DNA from: Mucor racemosus
Taxonomy: Eukaryota; Mucoromycota; Mucoromycetes; Mucorales; Mucoraceae
Length of the DNA: 64,000 nt
Assembly: GCA_027405735.1 (NCBI GenBank)
Contig: JAPEHQ010000010.1
Location: 62,001-126,000 of the forward strand
Direction of reading: 5' to 3'
Every line of letters starts with the position of its first letter. The stretch's first letter is position 1. Under the pieces are notes generated by a model, which was given only the letters and a program-made list of their open reading frames with translations, made no database searches and was not told the origin of the DNA. Shown here in pieces: positions 47,201-60,165 of the stretch. The position numbers were made by a program, and so were the translations under genes.

Positions 47201-50200
47201 ATCAGACAACCAAGTTTTCTGAGGTAAAATTGGCTGCTGAAAACGAATCTGCAATTCATTTTATTGTATCTATCAATTTCGCCGAGATTTTTGCGGTATA
47301 AAATTTGCTGGATTCTAGTATATACGCCTATAGCAACCCTTAAATTTCATTATAAAGTCTTACTTGAACACATAATAAAAGTTGGTGAACAATTTATTTC
47401 ACACATTTTGATATATAATTCTAAACGTCAAGTCTAGTTTCAACAATTCTAGAGGGAAAAAACCAGCCAAAAAGAGTGAATATTTGTACTGGTAATCAAT
47501 TTTAGCAGAAACTTGTTTTCAAAAACAGTATCCATCCATTCAACATTGTCCCGGCTACAAATTTTATTAAATAAAGCAAGGATGGTTACTATAGTGATTG
47601 TTTCATAAATTTGAATGATGCAGAAATGGCCAGCTTAAAATTGAGAAGGCGCATTTGAAATGAAAATAAGTCGAGAAAATACTAAGGTATTGCAATGATG
47701 GGTATTAAGTAAAGTCTAGATTATTTTTCATTCTCTACCAGGATATCTAGGTTTTGGATGGCTGTAAAGACTTTTTTATTTTTTTATAAATTTTGTGAGA
47801 GCACTTTTTCTGTTATAGAGATTCATGAAGGGATGGCTGATATGCAAAACTAAAACCATAGGATAGTGCTCATTAGCGTTTATCCAACGAATTTTATCTC
47901 GTCAAAAAATATTAATTTTTGGTCGAGAAAATTGAGATTGAATGATGGATTTTTGGTGATACGAAAAAGGGTCCATTTTGGACGAGGATATACAAGGAAA
48001 AAATTTCGCCGACCAAAAAAAATAATCAAAAAAATGTATATCCCCACGAAAAATAGGGCTAAAGCTACGTATAAATACTCATTTTGTAGATAATTTTGTT
48101 GCGCATAATGTGAAAATAAAATATTTTAGGGTTACATTTAAATGAAGGGTACTTTTTGATCAAAAACCGTTAAAATTTGACATTCAATTTACTAGGGATT
48201 TTATGAGAAAAACATTTTTAAAACCTACACAGATCGATTCAGAATTAAAAACTGAACCCAAGATATTTAATACGCTAGTTCAACTTACTATGCATTTTTG
48301 TGAGCAATTAAACATACAAGGTTTTTTTTGGTTTTTTTTGGTTTTTTTTTTTCCATTTGAACACTTTTTTGAATTGAAGCTCAGTCACCTGTGCATATCT
48401 GATTATACAATTTTATATGGTGATATTCAAAATCGGAGCGTGCCCCCATTTCAATAGATAATCAGGAAATAAAAAATGTAGGGCTATATTTGAGATGCTA
48501 CAGAATATTGACAAAAAAGTTATTTCTATTCATCTTGATTTTTCAGCGAGTATAAAGGCTTCAAAAGTAAAACACTTGTTTTTCTCCCGCTTAAAATCTC
48601 AATCTAAGATGTCAGATATTTCGAGATTTTATAAGCTTGCGAATAATAGTTTCTAAGCTAAATCTTCTTGTTTTTCAATGTTTTATTACATATTAAAGTT
48701 TCAGGGATGGCTTTTTTTTGGACCCCCAAACCTCATAATTGTAAATCCTGTTTTGTTTTGTTTTTCTGTTTTGTAGTTTTAACAATTTGGAGAATTTTCA
48801 CATTTTTTTACAAAAGTATCGCTAGGAATCAGACAACCAAGTTTTCTGAGGTAAAATTGGCTGCTGAAAACGAATCTGCAATTCATTTTATTGTATCTAT
48901 CAATTTCGCCGAGATTTTTGCGGTATAAAATTTGCTGGATTCTAGTATATACGCCTATAGCAACCCTTAAATTTCATTATAAAGTCTTACTTGAACACAT
49001 AATAAAAGTTGGTGAACAATTTATTTCACACATTTTGATATATAATTCTAAACGTCAAGTCTAGTTTCAACAATTCTAGAGGGAAAAAACCAGCCAAAAA
49101 GAGTGAATATTTGTACTGGTAATCAATTTTAGCAGAAACTTGTTTTCAAAAACAGTATCCATCCATTCAACATTGTCCCGGCTACAAATTTTATTAAATA
49201 AAGCAAGGATGGTTACTATAGTGATTGTTTCATAAATTTGAATGATGCAGAAATGGCCAGCTTAAAATTGAGAAGGCGCATTTGAAATGAAAATAAGTCG
49301 AGAAAATACTAAGGTATTGCAATGATGGGTATTAAGTAAAGTCTAGATTATTTTTCATTCTCTACCAGGATATCTAGGTTTTGGATGGCTGTAAAGACTT
49401 TTTTATTTTTTTATAAATTTTGTGAGAGCACTTTTTCTGTTATAGAGATTCATGAAGGGATGGCTGATATGCAAAACTAAAACCATAGGATAGTGCTCAT
49501 TAGCGTTTATCCAACGAATTTTATCTCGTCAAAAAATATTAATTTTTGGTCGAGAAAATTGAGATTGAATGATGGATTTTTGGTGATACGAAAAAGGGTC
49601 CATTTTGGACGAGGATATACAAGGAAAAAATTTCGCCGACCAAAAAAAATAATCAAAAAAATGTATATCCCCACGAAAAATAGGGCTAAAGCTACGTATA
49701 AATACTCATTTTGTAGATAATTTTGTTGCGCATAATGTGAAAATAAAATATTTTAGGGTTACATTTAAATGAAGGGTACTTTTTGATCAAAAACCGTTAA
49801 AATTTGACATTCAATTTACTAGGGATTTTATGAGAAAAACATTTTTAAAACCTACACAGATCGATTCAGAATTAAAAACTGAACCCAAGATATTTAATAC
49901 GCTAGTTCAACTTACTATGCATTTTTGTGAGCAATTAAACATACAAGGTTTTTTTTGGTTTTTTTTGGTTTTTTTTTTTCCATTTGAACACTTTTTTGAA
50001 TTGAAGCTCAGTCACCTGTGCATATCTGATTATACAATTTTATATGGTGATATTCAAAATCGGAGCGTGCCCCCATTTCAATAGATAATCAGGAAATAAA
50101 AAATGTAGGGCTATATTTGAGATGCTACAGAATATTGACAAAAAAGTTATTTCTATTCATCTTGATTTTTCAGCGAGTATAAAGGCTTCAAAAGTAAAAC

Positions 50201-53200
50201 ACTTGTTTTTCTCCCGCTTAAAATCTCAATCTAAGATGTCAGATATTTCGAGATTTTATAAGCTTGCGAATAATAGTTTCTAAGCTAAATCTTCTTGTTT
50301 TTCAATGTTTTATTACATATTAAAGTTTCAGGGATGGCTTTTTTTTGGACCCCCAAACCTCATAATTGTAAATCCTGTTTTGTTTTGTTTTTCTGTTTTG
50401 TAGTTTTAACAATTTGGAGAATTTTCACATTTTTTTACAAAAGTATCGCTAGGAATCAGACAACCAAGTTTTCTGAGGTAAAATTGGCTGCTGAAAACGA
50501 ATCTGCAATTCATTTTATTGTATCTATCAATTTCGCCGAGATTTTTGCGGTATAAAATTTGCTGGATTCTAGTATATACGCCTATAGCAACCCTTAAATT
50601 TCATTATAAAGTCTTACTTGAACACATAATAAAAGTTGGTGAACAATTTATTTCACACATTTTGATATATAATTCTAAACGTCAAGTCTAGTTTCAACAA
50701 TTCTAGAGGGAAAAAACCAGCCAAAAAGAGTGAATATTTGTACTGGTAATCAATTTTAGCAGAAACTTGTTTTCAAAAACAGTATCCATCCATTCAACAT
50801 TGTCCCGGCTACAAATTTTATTAAATAAAGCAAGGATGGTTACTATAGTGATTGTTTCATAAATTTGAATGATGCAGAAATGGCCAGCTTAAAATTGAGA
50901 AGGCGCATTTGAAATGAAAATAAGTCGAGAAAATACTAAGGTATTGCAATGATGGGTATTAAGTAAAGTCTAGATTATTTTTCATTCTCTACCAGGATAT
51001 CTAGGTTTTGGATGGCTGTAAAGACTTTTTTATTTTTTTATAAATTTTGTGAGAGCACTTTTTCTGTTATAGAGATTCATGAAGGGATGGCTGATATGCA
51101 AAACTAAAACCATAGGATAGTGCTCATTAGCGTTTATCCAACGAATTTTATCTCGTCAAAAAATATTAATTTTTGGTCGAGAAAATTGAGATTGAATGAT
51201 GGATTTTTGGTGATACGAAAAAGGGTCCATTTTGGACGAGGATATACAAGGAAAAAATTTCGCCGACCAAAAAAAATAATCAAAAAAATGTATATCCCCA
51301 CGAAAAATAGGGCTAAAGCTACGTATAAATACTCATTTTGTAGATAATTTTGTTGCGCATAATGTGAAAATAAAATATTTTAGGGTTACATTTAAATGAA
51401 GGGTACTTTTTGATCAAAAACCGTTAAAATTTGACATTCAATTTACTAGGGATTTTATGAGAAAAACATTTTTAAAACCTACACAGATCGATTCAGAATT
51501 AAAAACTGAACCCAAGATATTTAATACGCTAGTTCAACTTACTATGCATTTTTGTGAGCAATTAAACATACAAGGTTTTTTTTGGTTTTTTTTGGTTTTT
51601 TTTTTTCCATTTGAACACTTTTTTGAATTGAAGCTCAGTCACCTGTGCATATCTGATTATACAATTTTATATGGTGATATTCAAAATCGGAGCGTGCCCC
51701 CATTTCAATAGATAATCAGGAAATAAAAAATGTAGGGCTATATTTGAGATGCTACAGAATATTGACAAAAAAGTTATTTCTATTCATCTTGATTTTTCAG
51801 CGAGTATAAAGGCTTCAAAAGTAAAACACTTGTTTTTCTCCCGCTTAAAATCTCAATCTAAGATGTCAGATATTTCGAGATTTTATAAGCTTGCGAATAA
51901 TAGTTTCTAAGCTAAATCTTCTTGTTTTTCAATGTTTTATTACATATTAAAGTTTCAGGGATGGCTTTTTTTTGGACCCCCAAACCTCATAATTGTAAAT
52001 CCTGTTTTGTTTTGTTTTTCTGTTTTGTAGTTTTAACAATTTGGAGAATTTTCACATTTTTTTACAAAAGTATCGCTAGGAATCAGACAACCAAGTTTTC
52101 TGAGGTAAAATTGGCTGCTGAAAACGAATCTGCAATTCATTTTATTGTATCTATCAATTTCGCCGAGATTTTTGCGGTATAAAATTTGCTGGATTCTAGT
52201 ATATACGCCTATAGCAACCCTTAAATTTCATTATAAAGTCTTACTTGAACACATAATAAAAGTTGGTGAACAATTTATTTCACACATTTTGATATATAAT
52301 TCTAAACGTCAAGTCTAGTTTCAACAATTCTAGAGGGAAAAAACCAGCCAAAAAGAGTGAATATTTGTACTGGTAATCAATTTTAGCAGAAACTTGTTTT
52401 CAAAAACAGTATCCATCCATTCAACATTGTCCCGGCTACAAATTTTATTAAATAAAGCAAGGATGGTTACTATAGTGATTGTTTCATAAATTTGAATGAT
52501 GCAGAAATGGCCAGCTTAAAATTGAGAAGGCGCATTTGAAATGAAAATAAGTCGAGAAAATACTAAGGTATTGCAATGATGGGTATTAAGTAAAGTCTAG
52601 ATTATTTTTCATTCTCTACCAGGATATCTAGGTTTTGGATGGCTGTAAAGACTTTTTTATTTTTTTATAAATTTTGTGAGAGCACTTTTTCTGTTATAGA
52701 GATTCATGAAGGGATGGCTGATATGCAAAACTAAAACCATAGGATAGTGCTCATTAGCGTTTATCCAACGAATTTTATCTCGTCAAAAAATATTAATTTT
52801 TGGTCGAGAAAATTGAGATTGAATGATGGATTTTTGGTGATACGAAAAAGGGTCCATTTTGGACGAGGATATACAAGGAAAAAATTTCGCCGACCAAAAA
52901 AAATAATCAAAAAAATGTATATCCCCACGAAAAATAGGGCTAAAGCTACGTATAAATACTCATTTTGTAGATAATTTTGTTGCGCATAATGTGAAAATAA
53001 AATATTTTAGGGTTACATTTAAATGAAGGGTACTTTTTGATCAAAAACCGTTAAAATTTGACATTCAATTTACTAGGGATTTTATGAGAAAAACATTTTT
53101 AAAACCTACACAGATCGATTCAGAATTAAAAACTGAACCCAAGATATTTAATACGCTAGTTCAACTTACTATGCATTTTTGTGAGCAATTAAACATACAA

Positions 53201-56200
53201 GGTTTTTTTTGGTTTTTTTTGGTTTTTTTTTTTCCATTTGAACACTTTTTTGAATTGAAGCTCAGTCACCTGTGCATATCTGATTATACAATTTTATATG
53301 GTGATATTCAAAATCGGAGCGTGCCCCCATTTCAATAGATAATCAGGAAATAAAAAATGTAGGGCTATATTTGAGATGCTACAGAATATTGACAAAAAAG
53401 TTATTTCTATTCATCTTGATTTTTCAGCGAGTATAAAGGCTTCAAAAGTAAAACACTTGTTTTTCTCCCGCTTAAAATCTCAATCTAAGATGTCAGATAT
53501 TTCGAGATTTTATAAGCTTGCGAATAATAGTTTCTAAGCTAAATCTTCTTGTTTTTCAATGTTTTATTACATATTAAAGTTTCAGGGATGGCTTTTTTTT
53601 GGACCCCCAAACCTCATAATTGTAAATCCTGTTTTGTTTTGTTTTTCTGTTTTGTAGTTTTAACAATTTGGAGAATTTTCACATTTTTTTACAAAAGTAT
53701 CGCTAGGAATCAGACAACCAAGTTTTCTGAGGTAAAATTGGCTGCTGAAAACGAATCTGCAATTCATTTTATTGTATCTATCAATTTCGCCGAGATTTTT
53801 GCGGTATAAAATTTGCTGGATTCTAGTATATACGCCTATAGCAACCCTTAAATTTCATTATAAAGTCTTACTTGAACACATAATAAAAGTTGGTGAACAA
53901 TTTATTTCACACATTTTGATATATAATTCTAAACGTCAAGTCTAGTTTCAACAATTCTAGAGGGAAAAAACCAGCCAAAAAGAGTGAATATTTGTACTGG
54001 TAATCAATTTTAGCAGAAACTTGTTTTCAAAAACAGTATCCATCCATTCAACATTGTCCCGGCTACAAATTTTATTAAATAAAGCAAGGATGGTTACTAT
54101 AGTGATTGTTTCATAAATTTGAATGATGCAGAAATGGCCAGCTTAAAATTGAGAAGGCGCATTTGAAATGAAAATAAGTCGAGAAAATACTAAGGTATTG
54201 CAATGATGGGTATTAAGTAAAGTCTAGATTATTTTTCATTCTCTACCAGGATATCTAGGTTTTGGATGGCTGTAAAGACTTTTTTATTTTTTTATAAATT
54301 TTGTGAGAGCACTTTTTCTGTTATAGAGATTCATGAAGGGATGGCTGATATGCAAAACTAAAACCATAGGATAGTGCTCATTAGCGTTTATCCAACGAAT
54401 TTTATCTCGTCAAAAAATATTAATTTTTGGTCGAGAAAATTGAGATTGAATGATGGATTTTTGGTGATACGAAAAAGGGTCCATTTTGGACGAGGATATA
54501 CAAGGAAAAAATTTCGCCGACCAAAAAAAATAATCAAAAAAATGTATATCCCCACGAAAAATAGGGCTAAAGCTACGTATAAATACTCATTTTGTAGATA
54601 ATTTTGTTGCGCATAATGTGAAAATAAAATATTTTAGGGTTACATTTAAATGAAGGGTACTTTTTGATCAAAAACCGTTAAAATTTGACATTCAATTTAC
54701 TAGGGATTTTATGAGAAAAACATTTTTAAAACCTACACAGATCGATTCAGAATTAAAAACTGAACCCAAGATATTTAATACGCTAGTTCAACTTACTATG
54801 CATTTTTGTGAGCAATTAAACATACAAGGTTTTTTTTGGTTTTTTTTGGTTTTTTTTTTTCCATTTGAACACTTTTTTGAATTGAAGCTCAGTCACCTGT
54901 GCATATCTGATTATACAATTTTATATGGTGATATTCAAAATCGGAGCGTGCCCCCATTTCAATAGATAATCAGGAAATAAAAAATGTAGGGCTATATTTG
55001 AGATGCTACAGAATATTGACAAAAAAGTTATTTCTATTCATCTTGATTTTTCAGCGAGTATAAAGGCTTCAAAAGTAAAACACTTGTTTTTCTCCCGCTT
55101 AAAATCTCAATCTAAGATGTCAGATATTTCGAGATTTTATAAGCTTGCGAATAATAGTTTCTAAGCTAAATCTTCTTGTTTTTCAATGTTTTATTACATA
55201 TTAAAGTTTCAGGGATGGCTTTTTTTTGGACCCCCAAACCTCATAATTGTAAATCCTGTTTTGTTTTGTTTTTCTGTTTTGTAGTTTTAACAATTTGGAG
55301 AATTTTCACATTTTTTTACAAAAGTATCGCTAGGAATCAGACAACCAAGTTTTCTGAGGTAAAATTGGCTGCTGAAAACGAATCTGCAATTCATTTTATT
55401 GTATCTATCAATTTCGCCGAGATTTTTGCGGTATAAAATTTGCTGGATTCTAGTATATACGCCTATAGCAACCCTTAAATTTCATTATAAAGTCTTACTT
55501 GAACACATAATAAAAGTTGGTGAACAATTTATTTCACACATTTTGATATATAATTCTAAACGTCAAGTCTAGTTTCAACAATTCTAGAGGGAAAAAACCA
55601 GCCAAAAAGAGTGAATATTTGTACTGGTAATCAATTTTAGCAGAAACTTGTTTTCAAAAACAGTATCCATCCATTCAACATTGTCCCGGCTACAAATTTT
55701 ATTAAATAAAGCAAGGATGGTTACTATAGTGATTGTTTCATAAATTTGAATGATGCAGAAATGGCCAGCTTAAAATTGAGAAGGCGCATTTGAAATGAAA
55801 ATAAGTCGAGAAAATACTAAGGTATTGCAATGATGGGTATTAAGTAAAGTCTAGATTATTTTTCATTCTCTACCAGGATATCTAGGTTTTGGATGGCTGT
55901 AAAGACTTTTTTATTTTTTTATAAATTTTGTGAGAGCACTTTTTCTGTTATAGAGATTCATGAAGGGATGGCTGATATGCAAAACTAAAACCATAGGATA
56001 GTGCTCATTAGCGTTTATCCAACGAATTTTATCTCGTCAAAAAATATTAATTTTTGGTCGAGAAAATTGAGATTGAATGATGGATTTTTGGTGATACGAA
56101 AAAGGGTCCATTTTGGACGAGGATATACAAGGAAAAAATTTCGCCGACCAAAAAAAATAATCAAAAAAATGTATATCCCCACGAAAAATAGGGCTAAAGC

Positions 56201-56627
56201 TACGTATAAATACTCATTTTGTAGATAATTTTGTTGCGCATAATGTGAAAATAAAATATTTTAGGGTTACATTTAAATGAAGGGTACTTTTTGATCAAAA
56301 ACCGTTAAAATTTGACATTCAATTTACTAGGGATTTTATGAGAAAAACATTTTTAAAACCTACACAGATCGATTCAGAATTAAAAACTGAACCCAAGATA
56401 TTTAATACGCTAGTTCAACTTACTATGCATTTTTGTGAGCAATTAAACATACAAGGTTTTTTTTGGTTTTTTTTGGTTTTTTTTTTCCATTTGAACACTT
56501 TTTTGAATTGAAGCTCAGTCACCTGTGCATATCTGATTATACAATTTTATATGGTGATATTCAAAATCGGAGCGTGCCCCCATTTCAATAGATAATCAGG
56601 AAATAAAAAATGTAGGGCTATATTTGA
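44284..56627 (+). repeat. tandem array of a 1,627-bp unit (7.6 copies)
   Basis: Head-to-tail satellite. Units start with 'attcaacattgtcccggc' at 44284, 45911, 47538, 49165, 50792, 52419, 54046 and 55673; the eighth stops after 955 bp. Every landmark I followed recurs at exactly 1,627 bp, and translations of three open frames are letter-for-letter the same in every complete unit. The only difference noticed is one T fewer in a T run in the last unit (about 56478). Frames of 75, 84 and 86 codons recur but are Lys/Phe-rich products of AT-rich DNA, with no start context or known domain, so I call no gene. Four landmarks tie the unit to repeat R1 (see findings). Possible roles are a satellite, an amplified mobile element or an origin-linked repeat; none is proven. 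Confidence 0.97.
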
Positions 56628-58108
56628 TGCAATAAAATTGAAGTAATTTTATAAAAATGAAAAATAAAATAAAAAAATAAAGCATTAATAAATACAATTA
56701 TAGTCTTTCTGCGGTTTTATTGTGGTGATTAAAATAAATCTGAAGAAAAAGAATAATATCCTTTTTAACTATTACGGTACACTATGAAGAAAAAATCTTT
56801 TAATTTTCGTAATGTGGCATAATTAAGAGGATTAAGGGATTTTTTCTTGATAGTGGTATATTTATATGTATTGGAAAATAGTATATGTTTGTGTGTTCAT
56901 GCCTATTTTGTAGGTGTTCAATCATAATTTCTTTTATTAACATTCTTTTCTAAGATACTTGGTTAAGATGTTGATACTTTGTTTAATATGATACTGTAGA
57001 ATAATCATTAGATGGATGTTGATCTTTCAGCATTCAGGTTATAATTTAAAATACAACTTAGCTTATTTTTATGGGATGTGGTTCCTTATCTAGAATTACT
57101 GCAACTGCGATCTTATGAGCAGACGTTTTGGAATATATTATTAATGCAAAATAAGTACAGCTTTATACATAGGTGTCATGTTGTAGAAGGTTGTATTTTG
57201 ATCAAGGATACTTCTTCCTTTTACAGGCACCAGCATTATACAGTTTTCGCGTTATGCTTATTGGGATTTGGTTGGAACTCAATATTTATAGAGCGAGATA
57301 CAACAGGTACAAATTGAGATCAGTTATTTTTTTGATATGGTAATGGCAAGTTTCGTCTATAAAAGGTGTCATTTCATCGTACTTCGCATGTGATTTATCA
57401 GAATATGTTTAAGTTAAATAAATCTAAAAATTTAATCAAGTGAAGAGATATCATTTATTAAAAGAAAATAAAAACGGTTTATACACTAATTGAGTTGTTG
57501 AGTGGAGGGAAATGATGATGTGATAAGGTTATAGGTGTTATCTATTATGATAATGTGGCATGATGGTGGAACATCATGCTTTAATATCATGCTGTGATAT
57601 CATGATGCTGGAAAATTATGCTGGAACCGTGGTTCCGTTAATGTCTAATTGACTTCAATTTTGGTTCCTGAACTATTGTTTTACTTTTGGATTTGACATC
57701 CGGTGAAGAATGATACATCAACATAAAATTTCTAGGTTTTTTATTTATAATACAACGCATTATGAATATCCGTAATATATTTGATACATTAGAATACTCT
57801 TGGTTATTTATGGTTTATATTCATAATCTCTTATTTAAATTACATGGCATAGTTTCAAATGAGATGTCTTTTAATTTGTTATGTGGGAAATACTACCTCG
57901 TTCAGCAGAGTTCCCAATGACTTCAAGTGGTGCCGTAGGCTATGGCAAAAGAAAGCGTTTATAGCGGTTTGTATTTTTTAGACATATGAGATATCCCTCT
58001 TTCTAACCATGTATTTTTTAAAAGCATTTTTTACACAACGTTATCGATAAGTGGCCTAGAAGCCAAAAATGCAGTACATTGGGACAGTTTTGTGAGTAAC
58101 TGTAGATA
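56628..58108. other. gene-free sequence right of the array
   Basis: AT-rich, no supportable gene. A 79-codon frame at 57078-57317 is not recognisable. A short patch at 57555-57615 repeats 'atcatgctg'-type words four times. Confidence 0.5.
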
Positions 58109-58440
58109 CTGTAGTAAACTACATATATCAAGTTTGTTTAGTAATCATGTTGGTCTTCGTCAACATTTAAGGTCTAGTAACTTTAAATCACAAAAACATT
58201 AAAATGTCAAATTGTATCATAGGTATTTCCAAACTAGGAACTGGACCACAAAGATTTTGCTTTAAGATCTTATTACTGTATTATCAATATAATTAGAGAA
58301 TAGTATATATATCACAAAGAAGGCTATGGTAATCCAAATATCTTTGCTTTACTTTATATCTTGAATAAATATAGAAGAATTCTAATTGCATTTCCTTTCG
58401 CTTTTTTAGTTTAATTGCTTTTTTTATAGCAGATACAACC
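58109..58440 (+). repeat. dispersed repeat R2, copy 2
   Basis: Second copy of the repeat at 43758-44078. It ends about 120 bp before R1 copy 4. No coding capacity. Confidence 0.75.
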
Positions 58441-58559
58441 GATAGCTACTCTGCATTTTTTGTTTCAGCGAAAAATATTGGTTTTTTATAGAGATATCAA
58501 AATAATAACTCACATTAAAGCTTGGAGTCCATGGTACCTGAGATCCAAAATCCAAATTT

Positions 58560-59605
58560 CAAATCGACCGAAAAATGATTAAAAAAACCAAAATCATTCA
58601 ATAGCTCATACAATCCAAAGTAAGTTGGACTAGTGTATTAAATGTTTTTTGTACAGTTTTAAATTCTGCATCTATCTAATTAAAATTTAGACAAATATTT
58701 AACATTAAATTGTGCGTAAAATGCGATTGAAATTTGGAAGGTTTTTTGAAGGTACACATCACTTTTTGTAAGCAAATTTCAGATACAAGTAATTTTAAGA
58801 ATGCACCCCAAAATTTCCTATCGATCGAGCTATTGTTGAACCTTTCAGCTGCATTTTTCATAGGGAAACAAAAGTTTTGTCCAATTTTTTTTTCAGATTC
58901 AGAATTTAGGATGAGGGTATACAAGGGAATAATTGAGGTTAGAAATGAGAGTATCTCTTTGTACACATTTTTGAGGATATCTCCACGAAAAATCAATATT
59001 TTGAAAAAAACTAAATTGGATCTAAGAGAGCTCAACAAGCTTGATAATATGAATGTAAAAAAAGCGTTGCTCAATTTAATAAATATTTTGAAATCTACTA
59101 CAAGGATACCAAAAAAAATTGAAAAAAAATAAAAGTACTCGGAATTTTTTCATACTAAAATATGTTATAAAGTACTTTAAAACAAGTAAGTTTAATTACT
59201 AAAAAGTATTAGTATAGCTTAATTTTTCTTGGAGATATGGAGCCTCAATGTTCTTAATTTTATCAGTGCAATACGTGTAAAAATCTGAAACATTAGCACT
59301 AAAAAAATTATGCCAATTGCTAGAAATAGGATATTTTTGGATACTTGTCTTTCGATTAAAGTTGAACATCTCAGGTACATTATGATACAATTTTTTCTCG
59401 ATGTTATTTTGTAGAAAAAAGAGTTGAGTGGGGATGAAAAGTCAGACCCAGTTTTAAAGAAAAAAGCCGTAAATTTTACGCGTTTTTGAACCTTTTATGA
59501 GATATAAAGTAGATTTAGGAAAAGGTAGCATAATGTGACCAGTTCATATCTATTTAACAATGCCGAAGGTGTATCTTAAAAAGTGTTTAAGAGGTTCGTC
59601 TTAGA
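58560..59605 (-). repeat. dispersed repeat R1, copy 4 (full length, inverted)
   Basis: Runs from 'aatcgaccgaaaaatgatt' to beyond 'tagcataatgtgacc'; homology to copies 1 and 2 continues to about 59605 ('gtgtatcttaaaaagtg'). The plus-strand frame containing MRVYKGIIEVRNES, SPRKINILKKTK and RELNKLDNMN is open for 132 codons from 58734. It is the most diverged of the R1 copies. Confidence 0.85.
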
Positions 59606-60165
59606 AAAGAGGATATGGTCTATTTATTTATTACCATATCCATAAAAAAAGGAAATAGTTCACCTTATATACGTAAACCATTATATGTATTACCTTCCCC
59701 TAATTTTAAAATGATGGACCTACCGTTAGCTTGACAGTAAAATGCGCTTTTTTTACCATCAATCTAAACGAAGTAAAATAATGGTCAATGATTCGTCAAC
59801 CATAACCAATTATCGCTTTTCATTTACATTATGTTAAATCGATCTCATTTTATCACTTTTCCACCGCTCTGAGTCGACTAAACTAATAATATGCAAATGG
59901 AAAACATAAACTATAGATGACCCATCTATATAAATAAAATATACATTGATGGCATATCGTCTAATCTTTTGCAAGTTATAGTGCCTCGGAAATTGAACGA
60001 TTGAAATACTGAATATCATCCCCATTATATAAATTTTATATTTGATCTCTTCCTTTACAATGCACTAGAAAAAAAGTACAGAAAAAAAAGACTCACGCCA
60101 TTTTAAAGTTTAGATGAATAAAGTTTATTGTACAAGTATAATTAATCCAGATGTTGTGGTTAGCA
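59606..60165. other. intergenic, no feature seen
   Basis: 3' flank of the FAD oxidase gene. AT-rich, no gene or repeat recognised. Confidence 0.55.

Noticed and set aside
44612..56228. Recurring frames of 75, 84 and 86 codons in each unit of the tandem array, read as repeated genes
   Set aside because: They are Lys/Phe-rich translations of A- and T-runs without start context, signal or domain. Their identity between units only reflects the identity of the DNA. In R1 the corresponding region is read in another frame, so the protein is not conserved.
44284..56627. The array as a pure assembly artefact
   Set aside because: Cannot be excluded from sequence alone, but the array ends in a partial unit with one base of difference and distinct flanks, which is more natural than a duplicated contig. 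Left as a check, not a conclusion.
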